A DNA stretch of 64,000 nucleotides from Cryobacterium shii (GCF_004402595.1 NZ_SOFY01000064.1:48430-112429); one strand, 5' to 3'. Shown: positions 1 through 9,026, counted from the first letter of the stretch. Program-made: numbers and translations. The notes: a model not told the origin generated them from the sequence alone.

Positions 1-570
1 GTCGACGGCCACCGCGCTCCCGTTCAGGTGATCAGCCCGTATGCGGTGCACGGCAAGACCGTCAGCACGTATTACTCGCAGATCAGCATGGTCCGCACCA
101 TCGAGCAGATCCTCGGCGCCCAACCGCTGAACCAGAAGCTCGCCGCGGCGACGCCGATGACGGATGCGTTCACCAACAAAGCCGACCTGACTCCGTATGA
201 CGCGGTGCTCAACCAGGTGCCGCTGACCGAGGGCGTGGTGACCGCGCCCGCCTGCGGCTACGACACGCTCGGCACGACCGGCGCAGAGGCGGACGCGGTG
301 AACGCCGCCGCCGCCAAGGCCGCTGAGATCCCTGCGGCTGAGAAAACCGTCGCTGCCAAGTGGCAGAGGTGGGCCGAGAAGCAGCACTTCACCGGAACCG
401 CTCACCACGACGCGGTGGCGGACTTCAACAACCCGGACCTGATGAACCGCTGGACCTGGTACCAGACCCACCACTGGACGTCTCCGTACCCTGGGGACGC
501 GAAGATCTACGGGCCTGACGATGTCCCCGGTATCCCGGCGGGCTCGACCAACGAGAACGACGACCACTGA
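1..570 (+). CDS. Phosphoesterase-family protein, C-terminal part
   Basis: The frame is open from base 1, so the gene starts upstream of the window and only its last 189 residues are visible. The tail resembles the end of PF04185-type phosphoesterases, often annotated as bifunctional YncE/alkaline-phosphatase-family proteins: VQVISPYAVHG, then an HGKTVSTYYSQISMVRTIEQ stretch and an Ala/Pro-rich region. The upstream catalytic metal-binding domain is not visible, so substrate cannot be judged. The gene ends in NDDH and is followed within 45 bases by a strong hairpin. I am fairly sure of the family, less of the precise function. Confidence 0.7.
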   Translation, partial: VDGHRAPVQVISPYAVHGKTVSTYYSQISMVRTIEQILGAQPLNQKLAAATPMTDAFTNKADLTPYDAVLNQVPLTEGVVTAPACGYDTLGTTGAEADAVNAAAAKAAEIPAAEKTVAAKWQRWAEKQHFTGTAHHDAVADFNNPDLMNRWTWYQTHHWTSPYPGDAKIYGPDDVPGIPAGSTNENDDH

Positions 571-611
571 TAATGCTCGATCGGCTGGCCGCCGATCACT
601 GATCGCCAGTG

Positions 612-650
612 AGCACCGGGCCCGATGGGACATCCGTCGGGCCCGGTGCT
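612..650 (+). terminator. Strong intrinsic-type hairpin after the phosphoesterase gene
   Basis: AGCACCGGGCCCGA (612-625) is the perfect reverse complement of TCGGGCCCGGTGCT (637-650) with an 11-base loop. There is no T-tract, as is common in high-GC actinobacteria. It lies 42 bases past the stop codon at 568-570. Confidence 0.75.
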
Positions 651-726
651 GGGCCCGAGAGTGAATCAGCGCGACAGCGCTACTCCGGTGCTGGGCCCGA
701 GAGTGAATCAGCGCGACAGCGCTACT
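643..726. repeat. 42-bp perfect tandem duplication
   Basis: Two identical adjacent 42-bp units, 643-684 and 685-726, each begin CCGGTGCTGGGCCC and end AGCGCGACAGCGCTACT. Each unit carries a small inverted repeat (AGCGC-GACA-GCGCT). The first unit overlaps the right arm of the terminator hairpin, so the duplication copied part of the terminator. No coding function is apparent. Confidence 0.85.
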
Positions 727-791
727 GATGTGCTGTCGCTTCACTGTCTCGGTGTCCATCTCGGTGTGCCCAATAGAGCTCGGCGTGCCCC

Positions 792-2171
792 TCAGAACGG
801 TGGGGGTTCGTCCGACTCCGGCGGCCGCGTCTTCGCGTCGGCCGGCCGCACCTGCTCCGGTGGTGGCCCAGCCTTCGATCTTCGCCACCTTTCCGGCGGG
901 CGGATGATCGTGACCGGTTCGCTGATGAACCTGCGCCCGGTCGGGGATGTCCACTCGAGTGTGCCGTCCGGTAGGTGCACGTAGCTCCATCGCGTCTCCG
1001 ACTTCAGCGCGTGGTCGGCCGGACACAGGTGCGCGAGATTGTCGTGCGCGGTCAGCCCCTCGAACTGCCAGTCCAGGGTATGGTCGAGGTCGCAGTGCGC
1101 TGCCGCCCGCCGGCAACCCGGCCACCGGCAGGTCGCATCTCGCACCCTCAAATACCGTTTCAGGTCTTTCGGCACCTTGTACCGGGTGCGGCCCACCGAC
1201 AGCACCGCCCCGGTCTCGGGATGGGTCAGGATGCGGATGAAACTCGGGGCCCGCGCCGCGATCTCCCTGGCCGTATCCGGGTCGATCGGCCCGTACCCCT
1301 CGAGCTCGCCGGGCTCCTCGGAGTGGCCGAGGAGCGTCATCACCGGGACGGTGACATGCACGGTGCCGCGGATTCCCCTGCCGACGCCCGACGCGGTGAC
1401 CCCGTCGAGGATGAGGTCCGCGAACGTGTCCGCGCGCAGCTGAGTCAACGTGCGTTTCTCGCCCGGGCCCTGCGAACTCAACGCAGTCACCGTGAGCCGG
1501 TCGTACCCGGCCTTCACCTTCTCCGCGGAGTCGTACCAGTGCAGCGAGGCCATCCCATCGGGCTCCGGCTCGAAGAAGACTCTGCGGTCGGCCACGGACT
1601 TCTGATGCCGGGCCCTGATCGATTCCGGGTGCAGCCGTTCCCGCAGCACCCGGGCCCGGTGTTTGAGGTTCGAGACGGTCAGGTGGGGTGCCGACTTCAG
1701 CAGGGCCTGCTCGAACCCGGCCAGCGCCTCGGCTGGGAGGGACCAGGCCTGATTGATCAGCGCCTGCGCGTGCCGGTAGGTGATCGCCCCGTTCTGCAGG
1801 GCTGCCCGGGTGCCCGGCAGTTCGTTCATGAGGGTGTGGCTCTCGGCGATCAGGGTCTCCGCCGACCGCACCGGCAACCGCAGCGTGCAGGCCAGCTCGG
1901 TCACGAACTCCCGCTCGGCGATCATCGCGGCGTCCCACCCGGCGCGGGGCACCCGCGCGGCCAGCGAGAGTGCCGCCGGGTCCCGGGCGGCGTCCCGCAC
2001 CACCGCCTCGGCGAACCGCCGTGCCTGATCGACCTGCTCGGCGAGGCGAGCGTCCACCCGGGCGGCCTCCGCCTGCGTCTCCCGGATCGCGTCGAAATGA
2101 CGACCCAGGGTCTCCATCTGCTCCACAACTGAGGGCTTCATGAGACACACGATACGGGCACCCACCGACAT
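792..2171 (-). CDS. DUF222 / HNH endonuclease domain protein
   Basis: This 459-residue protein has the layout of the abundant actinobacterial 13E12-repeat family. A long helical DUF222 region fills roughly residues 30-330. A C-terminal HNH nuclease module follows, with the metal-site pattern C-x4-C, DLDH, an Asn and LC-x3-H around residues 350-395. The C-terminus is a Pro/Arg-rich tail. Such proteins are numerous in Microbacteriaceae; the family is thought to be nucleases of unclear role, possibly tied to mobile DNA. An internal ATG at 2141 (MKPSVVEQ) could be the real start, since neither start has a clear ribosome binding site. Confidence 0.85.
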   Translation of the reverse strand: MSVGARIVCLMKPSVVEQMETLGRHFDAIRETQAEAARVDARLAEQVDQARRFAEAVVRDAARDPAALSLAARVPRAGWDAAMIAEREFVTELACTLRLPVRSAETLIAESHTLMNELPGTRAALQNGAITYRHAQALINQAWSLPAEALAGFEQALLKSAPHLTVSNLKHRARVLRERLHPESIRARHQKSVADRRVFFEPEPDGMASLHWYDSAEKVKAGYDRLTVTALSSQGPGEKRTLTQLRADTFADLILDGVTASGVGRGIRGTVHVTVPVMTLLGHSEEPGELEGYGPIDPDTAREIAARAPSFIRILTHPETGAVLSVGRTRYKVPKDLKRYLRVRDATCRWPGCRRAAAHCDLDHTLDWQFEGLTAHDNLAHLCPADHALKSETRWSYVHLPDGTLEWTSPTGRRFISEPVTIIRPPERWRRSKAGPPPEQVRPADAKTRPPESDEPPPF

Positions 2172-2333
2172 TCAACGGCCCAAACGGGCACCCACCAGTG
2201 CCCTGTGGAGAACCTGATCAAACGCTATTTGTGGAGGGGCCGCGCGCCTCCGGAACCGGTCTAAGCGACGCTGGGCTTGGGGACCCTCAAAGCGTCCGCG
2301 CCGCGGGAATTCGAAGTAAGGCAGGATGGATTG

Positions 2334-3260
2334 ATGAAGATCTACAACCCTCCACGCACGAACCTGCAAGCATCCAATGTCATTCTCGGCTTGATGAGGA
2401 TCTCGGAACTGGGGGATGAGGAGATCCGCACTCTCGTCGGCACCGCTCGGGATGCCGGCATCAACTTCTTCGACCACGCCGATATTTACGGTGGGGCCCA
2501 CGGGTGTGAAAAGCGGTTCGGTGACGCGGTCACGTTCACGGACGCAGAGCGTGAGTCGGTCATCATCCAGTCCAAGGTCGGCATCCGGCAGGGCTTCTTC
2601 GATTTCTCCAGGGAACACATCCTCCGCTCGGTCGACGAGTCCCTCGCGGCGCTGAACCTCGACTACCTGGACATCCTGCTGCTGCACCGTCCGGACACCC
2701 TGGTCGAGCCCGAGGAGGTCGCTTCGGCGTTCGACGCCCTGCACGCCGCGGGGAAGGTGCGCAACTTCGGCGTCTCCAACCAGACGCCTGGGGTGATCGA
2801 ACTTCTGAAGCGATCAGTCAACCAGCCGCTCGCCTTCAACCAGGTGCAGCTGAGCATCACCCACGCGCCGTTGATCTCCCAGGGAGTCGCCGCCAACATG
2901 GCAGGGCTGGAACAGTCCGTTGTTCGGGACAACGGGCTCCTCGAGTACAGCAGACTGAACGACATCACCCTGCAGGCCTGGTCGCCGTTCCAGAGCGGCA
3001 GCTTCGACGGTGTGTTCGTGGGCGACCGGGAGCATTACGGCCCGCTCAATGACGCGCTCGAGGAAATCGCCGCCGCCCACGGCGTCACGCCCACGGGGAT
3101 CGCTGTCGCCTGGATCACCAGGCACCCGGCCAACATTCAGGTGGTCCTGGGCACGACCAAGCCCGCGCGAGTGGTGGAGTCCGCCGCCGGGTCCGATATC
3201 CCGCTCAGCCGTGAGGAGTGGTACCGCCTCTTCACGGCCGCGGGACACGCCCTCCCGTAA
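2334..3260 (+). CDS. Aldo/keto reductase
   Basis: A 308-residue NAD(P)H-dependent oxidoreductase of the AKR superfamily, closest in feel to the E. coli YdhF type. The catalytic tetrad is visible as Asp47 and Tyr52 (NFFDHADIYGG), Lys81 (IIQSKVG) and His118 (DILLLHRPD). A cofactor-binding C-terminal segment follows. I chose ATG 2334, preceded by AGGATGG, over the longer upstream frame. Substrate cannot be inferred. The gene stands alone and converges on the glgX remnant, overlapping its 3' end by 29 bases. Confidence 0.85.
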   Translation: MKIYNPPRTNLQASNVILGLMRISELGDEEIRTLVGTARDAGINFFDHADIYGGAHGCEKRFGDAVTFTDAERESVIIQSKVGIRQGFFDFSREHILRSVDESLAALNLDYLDILLLHRPDTLVEPEEVASAFDALHAAGKVRNFGVSNQTPGVIELLKRSVNQPLAFNQVQLSITHAPLISQGVAANMAGLEQSVVRDNGLLEYSRLNDITLQAWSPFQSGSFDGVFVGDREHYGPLNDALEEIAAAHGVTPTGIAVAWITRHPANIQVVLGTTKPARVVESAAGSDIPLSREEWYRLFTAAGHALP

Positions 3261-3882
3261 GGCCCGATCTCCAGGCCCGGGAACGAAGCAGGGTGAAGGA
3301 CCCATCTCTCACGGGGAGCGTGCTCCCGGAGGATGACACCCTCTGACCTGGATCGCTGGAGGTGGCGAGTTCCCATTCCTGGTTGGGAGAGGAGGGAATG
3401 GTGAACTCCACCTCCTTCGGGCCGGCGTTAAGCAGGGACGCAAACGCGTCCGCGCCGACGTGCTCCAGAATGAAGGCCATCGCCTGGGCGTCCACGTCAT
3501 CCCAGTCCGCGTCACTGAACTTTTCGGCATCCGCTTGCAAGACCCGCACTGTGTCGCCCGTGCCGGCATCGGGGGACTGCCGGAACCAGTTGGGGCGCAG
3601 GGCCGGATTTTCTTGGCGCAGCGTGAGGAGGTCACGCGTGAAGGCAAGCATCTCGTGGTCGACCGCATCCCAGTCGAACCAGGAGATTTCGTTGTCCTGG
3701 CAGCAGTCGTTGTTGTCGTCGCCCTGGCTGCGGCCTGGTTCGTCGCCGCCGAGGATCATGGGCAGGCCCGCCGAGAACAGCATTGTGGCCATCAGGTTAC
3801 GGTGCATCAGGTCGTGGCGGTCGTTGACGTCGGCGTCGCCGTCCTGCCGAGTGAGCGTCGTGGCCAGGAGAGAGGGGGTCAT
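3232..3882 (-). pseudogene. glgX: C-terminal remnant of glycogen debranching enzyme GlgX
   Basis: The 216-residue product matches only the last third of GlgX/isoamylase-type debranching enzymes. It has the segment around [19 protein letters not shown], the [11 protein letters not shown] motif and a beta-sandwich C-terminal domain ending DGSFTLLRS. The catalytic barrel (Asp/Glu/Asp) that should precede it is missing; full GlgX is about 700 residues. Homology starts near 3860. An ATG at 3882 with AAAGGAA in front could still drive translation of the fragment. It lies just downstream of the DUF3618 operon on the same strand. I read it as a deletion remnant. Confidence 0.75.
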
Positions 3883-3985
3883 CGGTTCCTTTCCAGGGAC
3901 AGCACGAGGTGCAAACGAGGTGAAACCCGGCGGCCGGTCAGACCCAACTGCGTGAGCGGGTCGACCGTGCCGCCGGGAGCCGGCG

Positions 3986-4576
3986 CTAATGGCCCGGGGT
4001 CTGCCCCGCGTGCTTTGCTTCGTCGCGCACCTCGCTGACGGCGTCGGTGGTCTCGGATTTGACGGTGGCTGCCGCATCCGTGGCCGTGTCCTTCACGGCA
4101 TCCGCGGCATCGGTGAGCGGCTGCTTGAGGTGCTCGCCGACCTGCTTTGCGGCGTCGGTCACTTCCTGCACCAGCGGCTCAGCGGCTTCGGTGACCTTGC
4201 CGGCGATTCGCTTCTCCGTGGTGCTCGCGGGGACCATCGACGACGCCAGCCAGCCGACCCCGAAGGCGATCAGGCCGATGGCCAGGGGGTTGCCCTTCGC
4301 TTTCTGTGCGGCGTGGTGTGCTGCGTCGGAGGCGTCGTCGGCGAGGCCGCTCAGCGAATCGCCCGCGTCGGAGGCGGAACCCATCAACTTGTCTTTCACA
4401 GAGCCCACGGCTCCTTTCACTTTGTCGGTCTGGCGTTGCATGATTTTGCCCGGCGTGACCTTGTCGGCCAGGGCGTCGACGTCGCTGCCGAGTTCGCGGC
4501 GCGTGATTTCGATCTCGGCGCGGAGGACGTCCGGGTCGGTGCTGGTGCTGGTGCTGGGAGAAATGTCGGTGCTCAT
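3986..4576 (-). CDS. DUF3618 membrane-anchored protein
   Basis: This 196-residue protein has an N-terminal DUF3618 helix (RAEIEITRRELGSDVDALADKV, about residues 19-40) of the family seen in actinobacterial envelope proteins. One hydrophobic segment (LAIGLIAFGVGWLASSMV, about residues 97-114) follows, then a long Ala/Asp/Lys-rich amphipathic tail that probably forms a coiled coil. It is the last gene of a three-gene operon and overlaps the upstream gene by ATGA. The partners (holin-like DUF1469 and a YtxH-like protein) recur together in actinobacteria and are usually linked to envelope or general stress. That role is family-level inference. Confidence 0.85.
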   Translation of the reverse strand: MSTDISPSTSTSTDPDVLRAEIEITRRELGSDVDALADKVTPGKIMQRQTDKVKGAVGSVKDKLMGSASDAGDSLSGLADDASDAAHHAAQKAKGNPLAIGLIAFGVGWLASSMVPASTTEKRIAGKVTEAAEPLVQEVTDAAKQVGEHLKQPLTDAADAVKDTATDAAATVKSETTDAVSEVRDEAKHAGQTPGH

Positions 4577-4989
4577 CGGTTTTCCTCATTTCGTTTGAGT
4601 GCGTCTGGAATGTGCTTCAAAGAATCGACGGTGCGTGGCGCGCCCTGAACGGTATTGAGTTCTTTGCGGCCCAGGACATATAGCACGGCGGCCACGATTC
4701 CCCAGACCAGGGCGACGATGAACGCCGCCCAGGCGATGTCCATGACCTGGCCGAGTCCCCACCAGGCCGCGAGCGAGAGGAAGAGAACGGTGAGATGGCC
4801 GGCATAGCCCGCGCCCCCGAGCAGGCCGGCTCCCTTGCCCGCGCGGGTGGCGGACTGGCGCACTTCCGCCTTCGCGAGCGCGACCTCCTGGCGCATGAGT
4901 GTGGACACGTCACGGGTGACCTCGGTGAGCAGGTCACCCAGGGAGGTTTCGGCGGCCTTGACCTCGGACGGGGTGTGCAGGTCGGTCAT
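4573..4989 (-). CDS. Phage-holin-superfamily (DUF1469) membrane protein
   Basis: 138 residues. A charged amphipathic N-terminus (TEVTRDVSTLMRQEVALAKAE) precedes two transmembrane helices (about residues 60-80 and 85-107) and a short basic C-terminus. This is the Phage_holin_3_6/DUF1469 pattern; despite the name these are chromosomal membrane proteins and nothing here suggests a prophage. Four-base overlaps on both sides (4573-4576 and 4986-4989) imply translational coupling with its neighbours. Confidence 0.85.
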   Translation of the reverse strand: MTDLHTPSEVKAAETSLGDLLTEVTRDVSTLMRQEVALAKAEVRQSATRAGKGAGLLGGAGYAGHLTVLFLSLAAWWGLGQVMDIAWAAFIVALVWGIVAAVLYVLGRKELNTVQGAPRTVDSLKHIPDALKRNEENR

Positions 4990-5738
4990 CGCGGCATCCC
5001 ACCGAGGTCGGGGTTGGTGGAGTACTCGGAGTTGGATCCGTACGCGGGAGTGGCGGTGTAGTCGGGGTTGGTGACGGCGTATCCGGGGGTCGCGGCGGCG
5101 TAACCGGGCGTGACCTTGGACTCGCGGGTGGGCTCCTCGGCAGAGTCCTTGGACTCCTCGATCACCCCGCGCGTCAGCCGTCCGGCGAGGACACCCGCTA
5201 CGGCGGCGATGGCAATAAAGGTTCCGGGCTTGCGCCGGGCGTAGTTCTTCACCTCGCCGAGGAGGGAGCCCGGGTCGCGCTGGTCCAGCCAGTCTGCGAT
5301 CCCGGCGGCTCGCGTGGCGGCCTGCTGGGCGAGGTCGCTGGCCACTCCCTGGGTTTCGGATTTCCCGGCCATCGCGCCGAACTCGTCGCCGAGTGAACGG
5401 ATGCCTGAGGCTACCCGCTTCTGCTGGGCTGCGGCCTGGTCGGCGAGTTCCGACTGGGTTTCGCGGTAGAGGTCCTTGGCCTGCTTCTTGGTCTCAGAGC
5501 CGACCTTATGAATCTCTTCCTTGGTGACGCCGGCGACGTGCTGACCGGCGGCGACCGATGTGTCCTTGACATCGGCGGCCCGGTCTCCGACGGTGGGGCT
5601 CTGGTCCGCTGTGACGGGGGCGACGTTGCTGTCGAGGCGGCTGGACTCTACGGTGTCCGTGTTGAAGGTGCTCTCTCTGGCCGTGTTGAAGTCAAATCCG
5701 GCGGCACCGGGGGCAAATGTTGGATCGGCGTTGGACAT
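4986..5738 (-). CDS. YtxH-like membrane protein with C-terminal Tyr/Pro repeats
   Basis: First gene of the operon, 250 residues. I chose ATG 5738 because AAGGAGA lies 7 bases upstream; the frame stays open further but without a good site. The middle is a long polar helical region (about residues 60-165), followed by one transmembrane segment (TFIAIAAVAGVLAGRL). The C-terminus repeats a TPGYA/NPDY/TPAYG theme four to five times. No enzymatic motif is seen. The arrangement fits a single-span envelope protein whose tail could bind partners or the wall. Function is not established. Confidence 0.75.
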   Translation of the reverse strand: MSNADPTFAPGAAGFDFNTARESTFNTDTVESSRLDSNVAPVTADQSPTVGDRAADVKDTSVAAGQHVAGVTKEEIHKVGSETKKQAKDLYRETQSELADQAAAQQKRVASGIRSLGDEFGAMAGKSETQGVASDLAQQAATRAAGIADWLDQRDPGSLLGEVKNYARRKPGTFIAIAAVAGVLAGRLTRGVIEESKDSAEEPTRESKVTPGYAAATPGYAVTNPDYTATPAYGSNSEYSTNPDLGGMPR

Positions 5739-5982
5739 GGCTCTCCTTCGAAATGTGGACGGGCCCGTCGACGATGACCGACGGCATTCCCGGGTGGCAT
5801 TCATCATGATTCGGCGCCGGGAGGCAGCGCAAGCAAGCTGAGAAAACTCGCGAATCTTGCCAGAATGCGTGACGAAATGGGAGAAATCCCGTCATTAAAG
5901 ATTGTCTTCCAGCGCCGTCGGAAAGCGCCCGCAAGAGGCCCAGCGCTAGCTCCGCGTCGGGAGGCTGCGGCCCAGCAATCGG

Positions 5983-7356
5983 CTAGCGGCTGACCAGGCG
6001 AGTGTGGGGCAGGTCCCCGAACGCAACGTTCTGTTCGATGTCGAGGGTTAACGCGTCAGTCCCGAAGTCGAGTGTGTACGTGCGCGAGAACGGTGTGCCC
6101 ACGTTGTGCGCCCGCACGACCAGGGTTTTGGGGGAGACCCACGCGCCGCTGGCCAGCACCCGGGCATCACCGGATGCCACCCACTCGCCGTGACCGAATG
6201 CTATCGGTCGCGCCGTGCCGCCACGGATGATCGTGAGCAGACCCGGCTCGAGAGTGGCCGCGGTCACTTCCGCATCATCGAAGTTGAAGCGGATGCCCGC
6301 CACCCGGGCAGCCGTCGGTGACGTGCGCTCCCCGATGACGGTCGGCAGGGTGAGGGACGCCAGCGTTCCGGCGAGACCGGTCTTCAGTTCGGGGATCGGG
6401 TGGTCGGTGAAGGCGGGCAGCAGGTGTTCCCAGACGAGATCGAGGGCGCGTTGCGCGGTCGGGAGCGCCGAGGTCAGCGTGATCACGGCATCCGTTTCTG
6501 GAAGCACGAGGCAGAACTGGCCGAAGGCCCCGTCGGCGCGGTAGCCCGTCGGCCGGTTCCGCCAGAACTGGTAGCCGTAGCCCTCCCGTCCGTCGACATC
6601 GTGCTCGGTGCCCGACGTGTCCACCTGCGTGGAGGTGGCCTCGTCGATCCACTCCGCCGCGACGAGTCGCGTGCCGTTCCACTCGCCTCGCTGCAGAAGC
6701 AGCTGGCCGAAGGTCGCGAGCTGCTCGGTCGTGATGGAGAGCCCCCAACCGCCGGCGTCGATTCCGCGCGGGCAGGTCTGCCAGGTGGCGCTGACGATGC
6801 CGAGCGGGTCGAACAACCGAGGGGTGAGGTAGTCGAACAGGCGCTCACCGGTGAGTCGCTGGAGGATCGCCGAGAGCAGGTAGCTCGCCCCGCTGTTGTA
6901 GACGTAGTGGCTGCCCGGCGCGAACTCGAGGGGCTGGGTGAGGATGGTGCGGGCCCAGTTGTCGCCGTGAGAGTCGTCGGCGAGCGACACAGTGTCGGTC
7001 GGATGCCCCGTGGTCATGGTGAGCAGGTGGCGCACGCTCAGCGCGGCCAGGTGCGGGTCGATCTGCGCGGGCAGGTCATCGGGGAGCAGGTCGACGACGA
7101 GGTCGTCGAGCGTCAGCCGGCCCTCGCCGATGGCGAGCCCGATGGCGGTCGAGGTGAAGCTCTTGCTCACCGAGAACATAAGGTGCGGATGCTGCGCCGC
7201 GTAGGGATGCCACCAGCCCTCGGCCACGACGCGGCCGTGTCGAACGACCATGAGGCTGTGCAGGCTCTCGAGCTGCTCCGCCGCGGCGACGAAATCGAGA
7301 ATGGCCTGGGAAGACATTCCCTCGGCTTCAGGGGTGCTGCGGGGGAGCGGGGTCAT
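5983..7356 (-). CDS. Serine hydrolase, beta-lactamase/penicillin-binding-protein fold
   Basis: A 457-residue class C beta-lactamase-like (PF00144) hydrolase. The nucleophile motif SxxK is Ser62-Val-Ser-Lys65 in MFSVSKSFTS, and the second motif is YNSG around Tyr153-Asn154. A C-terminal beta domain of about 120 residues follows the hydrolase domain. There is no signal peptide, so it is probably cytoplasmic and more likely an esterase or peptidase than a resistance enzyme. It is transcribed alone, divergently from the small membrane-protein gene at 7602. Confidence 0.85.
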   Translation of the reverse strand: MTPLPRSTPEAEGMSSQAILDFVAAAEQLESLHSLMVVRHGRVVAEGWWHPYAAQHPHLMFSVSKSFTSTAIGLAIGEGRLTLDDLVVDLLPDDLPAQIDPHLAALSVRHLLTMTTGHPTDTVSLADDSHGDNWARTILTQPLEFAPGSHYVYNSGASYLLSAILQRLTGERLFDYLTPRLFDPLGIVSATWQTCPRGIDAGGWGLSITTEQLATFGQLLLQRGEWNGTRLVAAEWIDEATSTQVDTSGTEHDVDGREGYGYQFWRNRPTGYRADGAFGQFCLVLPETDAVITLTSALPTAQRALDLVWEHLLPAFTDHPIPELKTGLAGTLASLTLPTVIGERTSPTAARVAGIRFNFDDAEVTAATLEPGLLTIIRGGTARPIAFGHGEWVASGDARVLASGAWVSPKTLVVRAHNVGTPFSRTYTLDFGTDALTLDIEQNVAFGDLPHTRLVSR

Positions 7357-7551
7357 GGTTCAATTCTGCCGGGTCCAGGTGATGTGAGCGAGCACCCTGC
7401 CGGGCCTGCGCGCCGGTGCGTCCGTGCCTCACACGCTACCGCCGTCAGGGGTACTGGGTCACCCTTCAACCCTTGTGGAGGTGAACCGAAGTCGGTAGTG
7501 TCCGTTCACGCCGTTGAGCGACCAGGCGGTGACTTGCGCGTAAGGAGGACG

Positions 7552-7605
7552 ATGGTGTCCGAACGTACGGAACGACTCTCGCACGCGTCCCACGGCGTGC
7601 GATGA
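7552..7605 (+). CDS. Upstream mini-ORF coupled to the next gene
   Basis: AAGGAGG (7542-7548) sits 3-4 bases before ATG 7552, which opens a 17-codon frame (MVSERTERLSHASHGVR). Its TGA (7603-7605) overlaps ATG 7602 of the next gene as ATGA. The downstream gene has no ribosome binding site of its own, so ribosomes probably reach it by termination-reinitiation. It is too short for homology; the evidence is spacing and overlap only. Confidence 0.5.
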   Translation: MVSERTERLSHASHGVR

Positions 7606-8006
7606 AAACCGTTGTGTTGTCTGTCGCCGGCATCCTCTCGGGTGCTCTCTTCTACGCGCTACTTGGTTTCTCGGAAGGAGGGTGGGCGGGACTGTTCTCC
7701 GGAGCCGCGCTGCTCAGTGTGCTGCCGCGAATGGCCCTTACGATCCTCGTATTTGGTGTCCTACTTCTGGGCGGTCTGATGCTTCCGCGTGCCTTCGCCG
7801 TTGGAGTGACGATCGGAATGATGGCATGTTTTCTCGTGGGGCTCGGGCTTCTTTTCGGCAACCCGGAGACGTACACCCTCGGAGACCCATACCAGCTGTA
7901 CCTGCTTAGCCGCGGTCCGCGGAACCCATTCATTTGGTTTGCATTCCTCACCGCGGGATTCGCGTTAGTAGCTCATATAAGCAACGAACGCCCCGCCAGC
8001 GTTTGA
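7602..8006 (+). CDS. Four-helix hypothetical membrane protein
   Basis: 134 residues with four predicted transmembrane helices (about residues 4-22, 30-60, 65-88 and 110-128), short loops and one polar loop (NPETYTLGDPYQLYLLSRGPRNP). I do not recognise the family. Codon usage is somewhat richer in A/T at third positions than in the neighbours. Translation is apparently coupled to the 17-codon frame just upstream. No neighbouring gene hints at a role. Confidence 0.6.
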   Translation: MKTVVLSVAGILSGALFYALLGFSEGGWAGLFSGAALLSVLPRMALTILVFGVLLLGGLMLPRAFAVGVTIGMMACFLVGLGLLFGNPETYTLGDPYQLYLLSRGPRNPFIWFAFLTAGFALVAHISNERPASV

Positions 8007-8312
8007 AGCTCTTGGGAATCAATCACCACTTCAGCCGGCGGTGACACGAGCCGGGCGACAACCCAATTCCCTCTTCCATGTTGTCCTCGTGCCGGTGAGT
8101 AGAGATTTGCGCTTCTGGGCGGAACTTCTCAGCGGCTGGGTCACGGCTATCACCGTTCACGCAGATCGACATGCTGATACCGATCATCCTGCGCTGAGGC
8201 GCGGTCACTGTCGACGAGGCTGACGATATCGCGCAGCAACGCAGCGACAAGGAATGCGACCAAGGAACGACGGTGTGAGCCGCAGGCCATCCGTCGTCGT
8301 CGTCCTGCATCG
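8007..8312. other. 306-bp region without a convincing gene
   Basis: The region lies between two convergent genes. Short frames (for example 8041-8223, plus strand) have no ribosome binding site and no recognisable content. I see no strong hairpin, repeat or tRNA-like fold. Confidence 0.5.
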
Positions 8313-9026
8313 TCAGTCGGGCAGATCCTCCTCGGCGTCGACGACCTTCACGGCCATGATGAGCAGCCACAGCGCCAGTCCGACCTCGGCGATGAACCCC
8401 ACGGCGAACGACGGGTAGCTGATCGCGGGGTAGTCCGGCAGCAGCAGTGCCTGAAGGAACCAGATGATGACACCGACCCCATCGACGATCAGAATGACCC
8501 CGAGGAATTTCGGAAGGAACCCCGACTTGAACACGAGATAGCCAAGCGGGAACAGCCATGTGCCGAAGAACAGCTGGGCCGTAGCGAAGGCCGTCTTGTA
8601 GACGTCGATCGACAAATACGCCGACGCCTCCAGTTGCGCAGCTGAGTAGGCCTGAAGGTGACCGGCCCCATCCTGCTGCAGGAGAGCGGAAATGAGTGGA
8701 ATCATGCTGGCGCATTGGATGCCGACGCCCACCGCGTTGAGCAGGAGGAAGAGCAGCGCCAGATGCCCGTTGACAGGTCGGAGCAGAACGTACAAGCCCC
8801 AGGCGGCCGCGAGGAAGAAGACGGCCGACAAATACGCGATGACAAGGGCGAGCCGAAAGGACAAGGGGTTCGTGGCGATCGACTCGTTGACCTGCTCGGC
8901 CCCGCCCATGCCGATGTGGCCGACCAACCCGGCAAGCAGCGAGGCCAGCACGAACGCCAGGTAGAAGGCACCCGTGAGGCGGGCTACGGTGCGCGGCGCC
9001 ATGTCATTGACTTTTCCCGCTGGCAT
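8313..9026 (-). CDS. DUF4386 membrane protein
   Basis: 237 residues with about six transmembrane helices and the RLTGAFYLAFVLASLLAG opening typical of DUF4386. I chose ATG 9026, which is 9 bases from AGGAG (9036-9040 on the complement). ATG 9035 touches that site directly and is less likely. Function of the family is unknown. The upstream gene at 9115 is also a small membrane protein on the same strand, 88 bases away, and may be co-transcribed. Confidence 0.75.
   Translation of the reverse strand: MPAGKVNDMAPRTVARLTGAFYLAFVLASLLAGLVGHIGMGGAEQVNESIATNPLSFRLALVIAYLSAVFFLAAAWGLYVLLRPVNGHLALLFLLLNAVGVGIQCASMIPLISALLQQDGAGHLQAYSAAQLEASAYLSIDVYKTAFATAQLFFGTWLFPLGYLVFKSGFLPKFLGVILIVDGVGVIIWFLQALLLPDYPAISYPSFAVGFIAEVGLALWLLIMAVKVVDAEEDLPD

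Noticed and set aside
2152..2202. A repeated ACGGGCACCCACC upstream of the HNH gene
   Set aside because: Two short copies only, in low-information GC-rich sequence; probably coincidence.
4573..4989. Prophage evidence from a holin-like gene
   Set aside because: DUF1469 proteins are chromosomal envelope proteins in actinobacteria and no other phage gene is present.
8041..8223. 60-codon frame on the plus strand
   Set aside because: No ribosome binding site, no family and no conserved neighbours.
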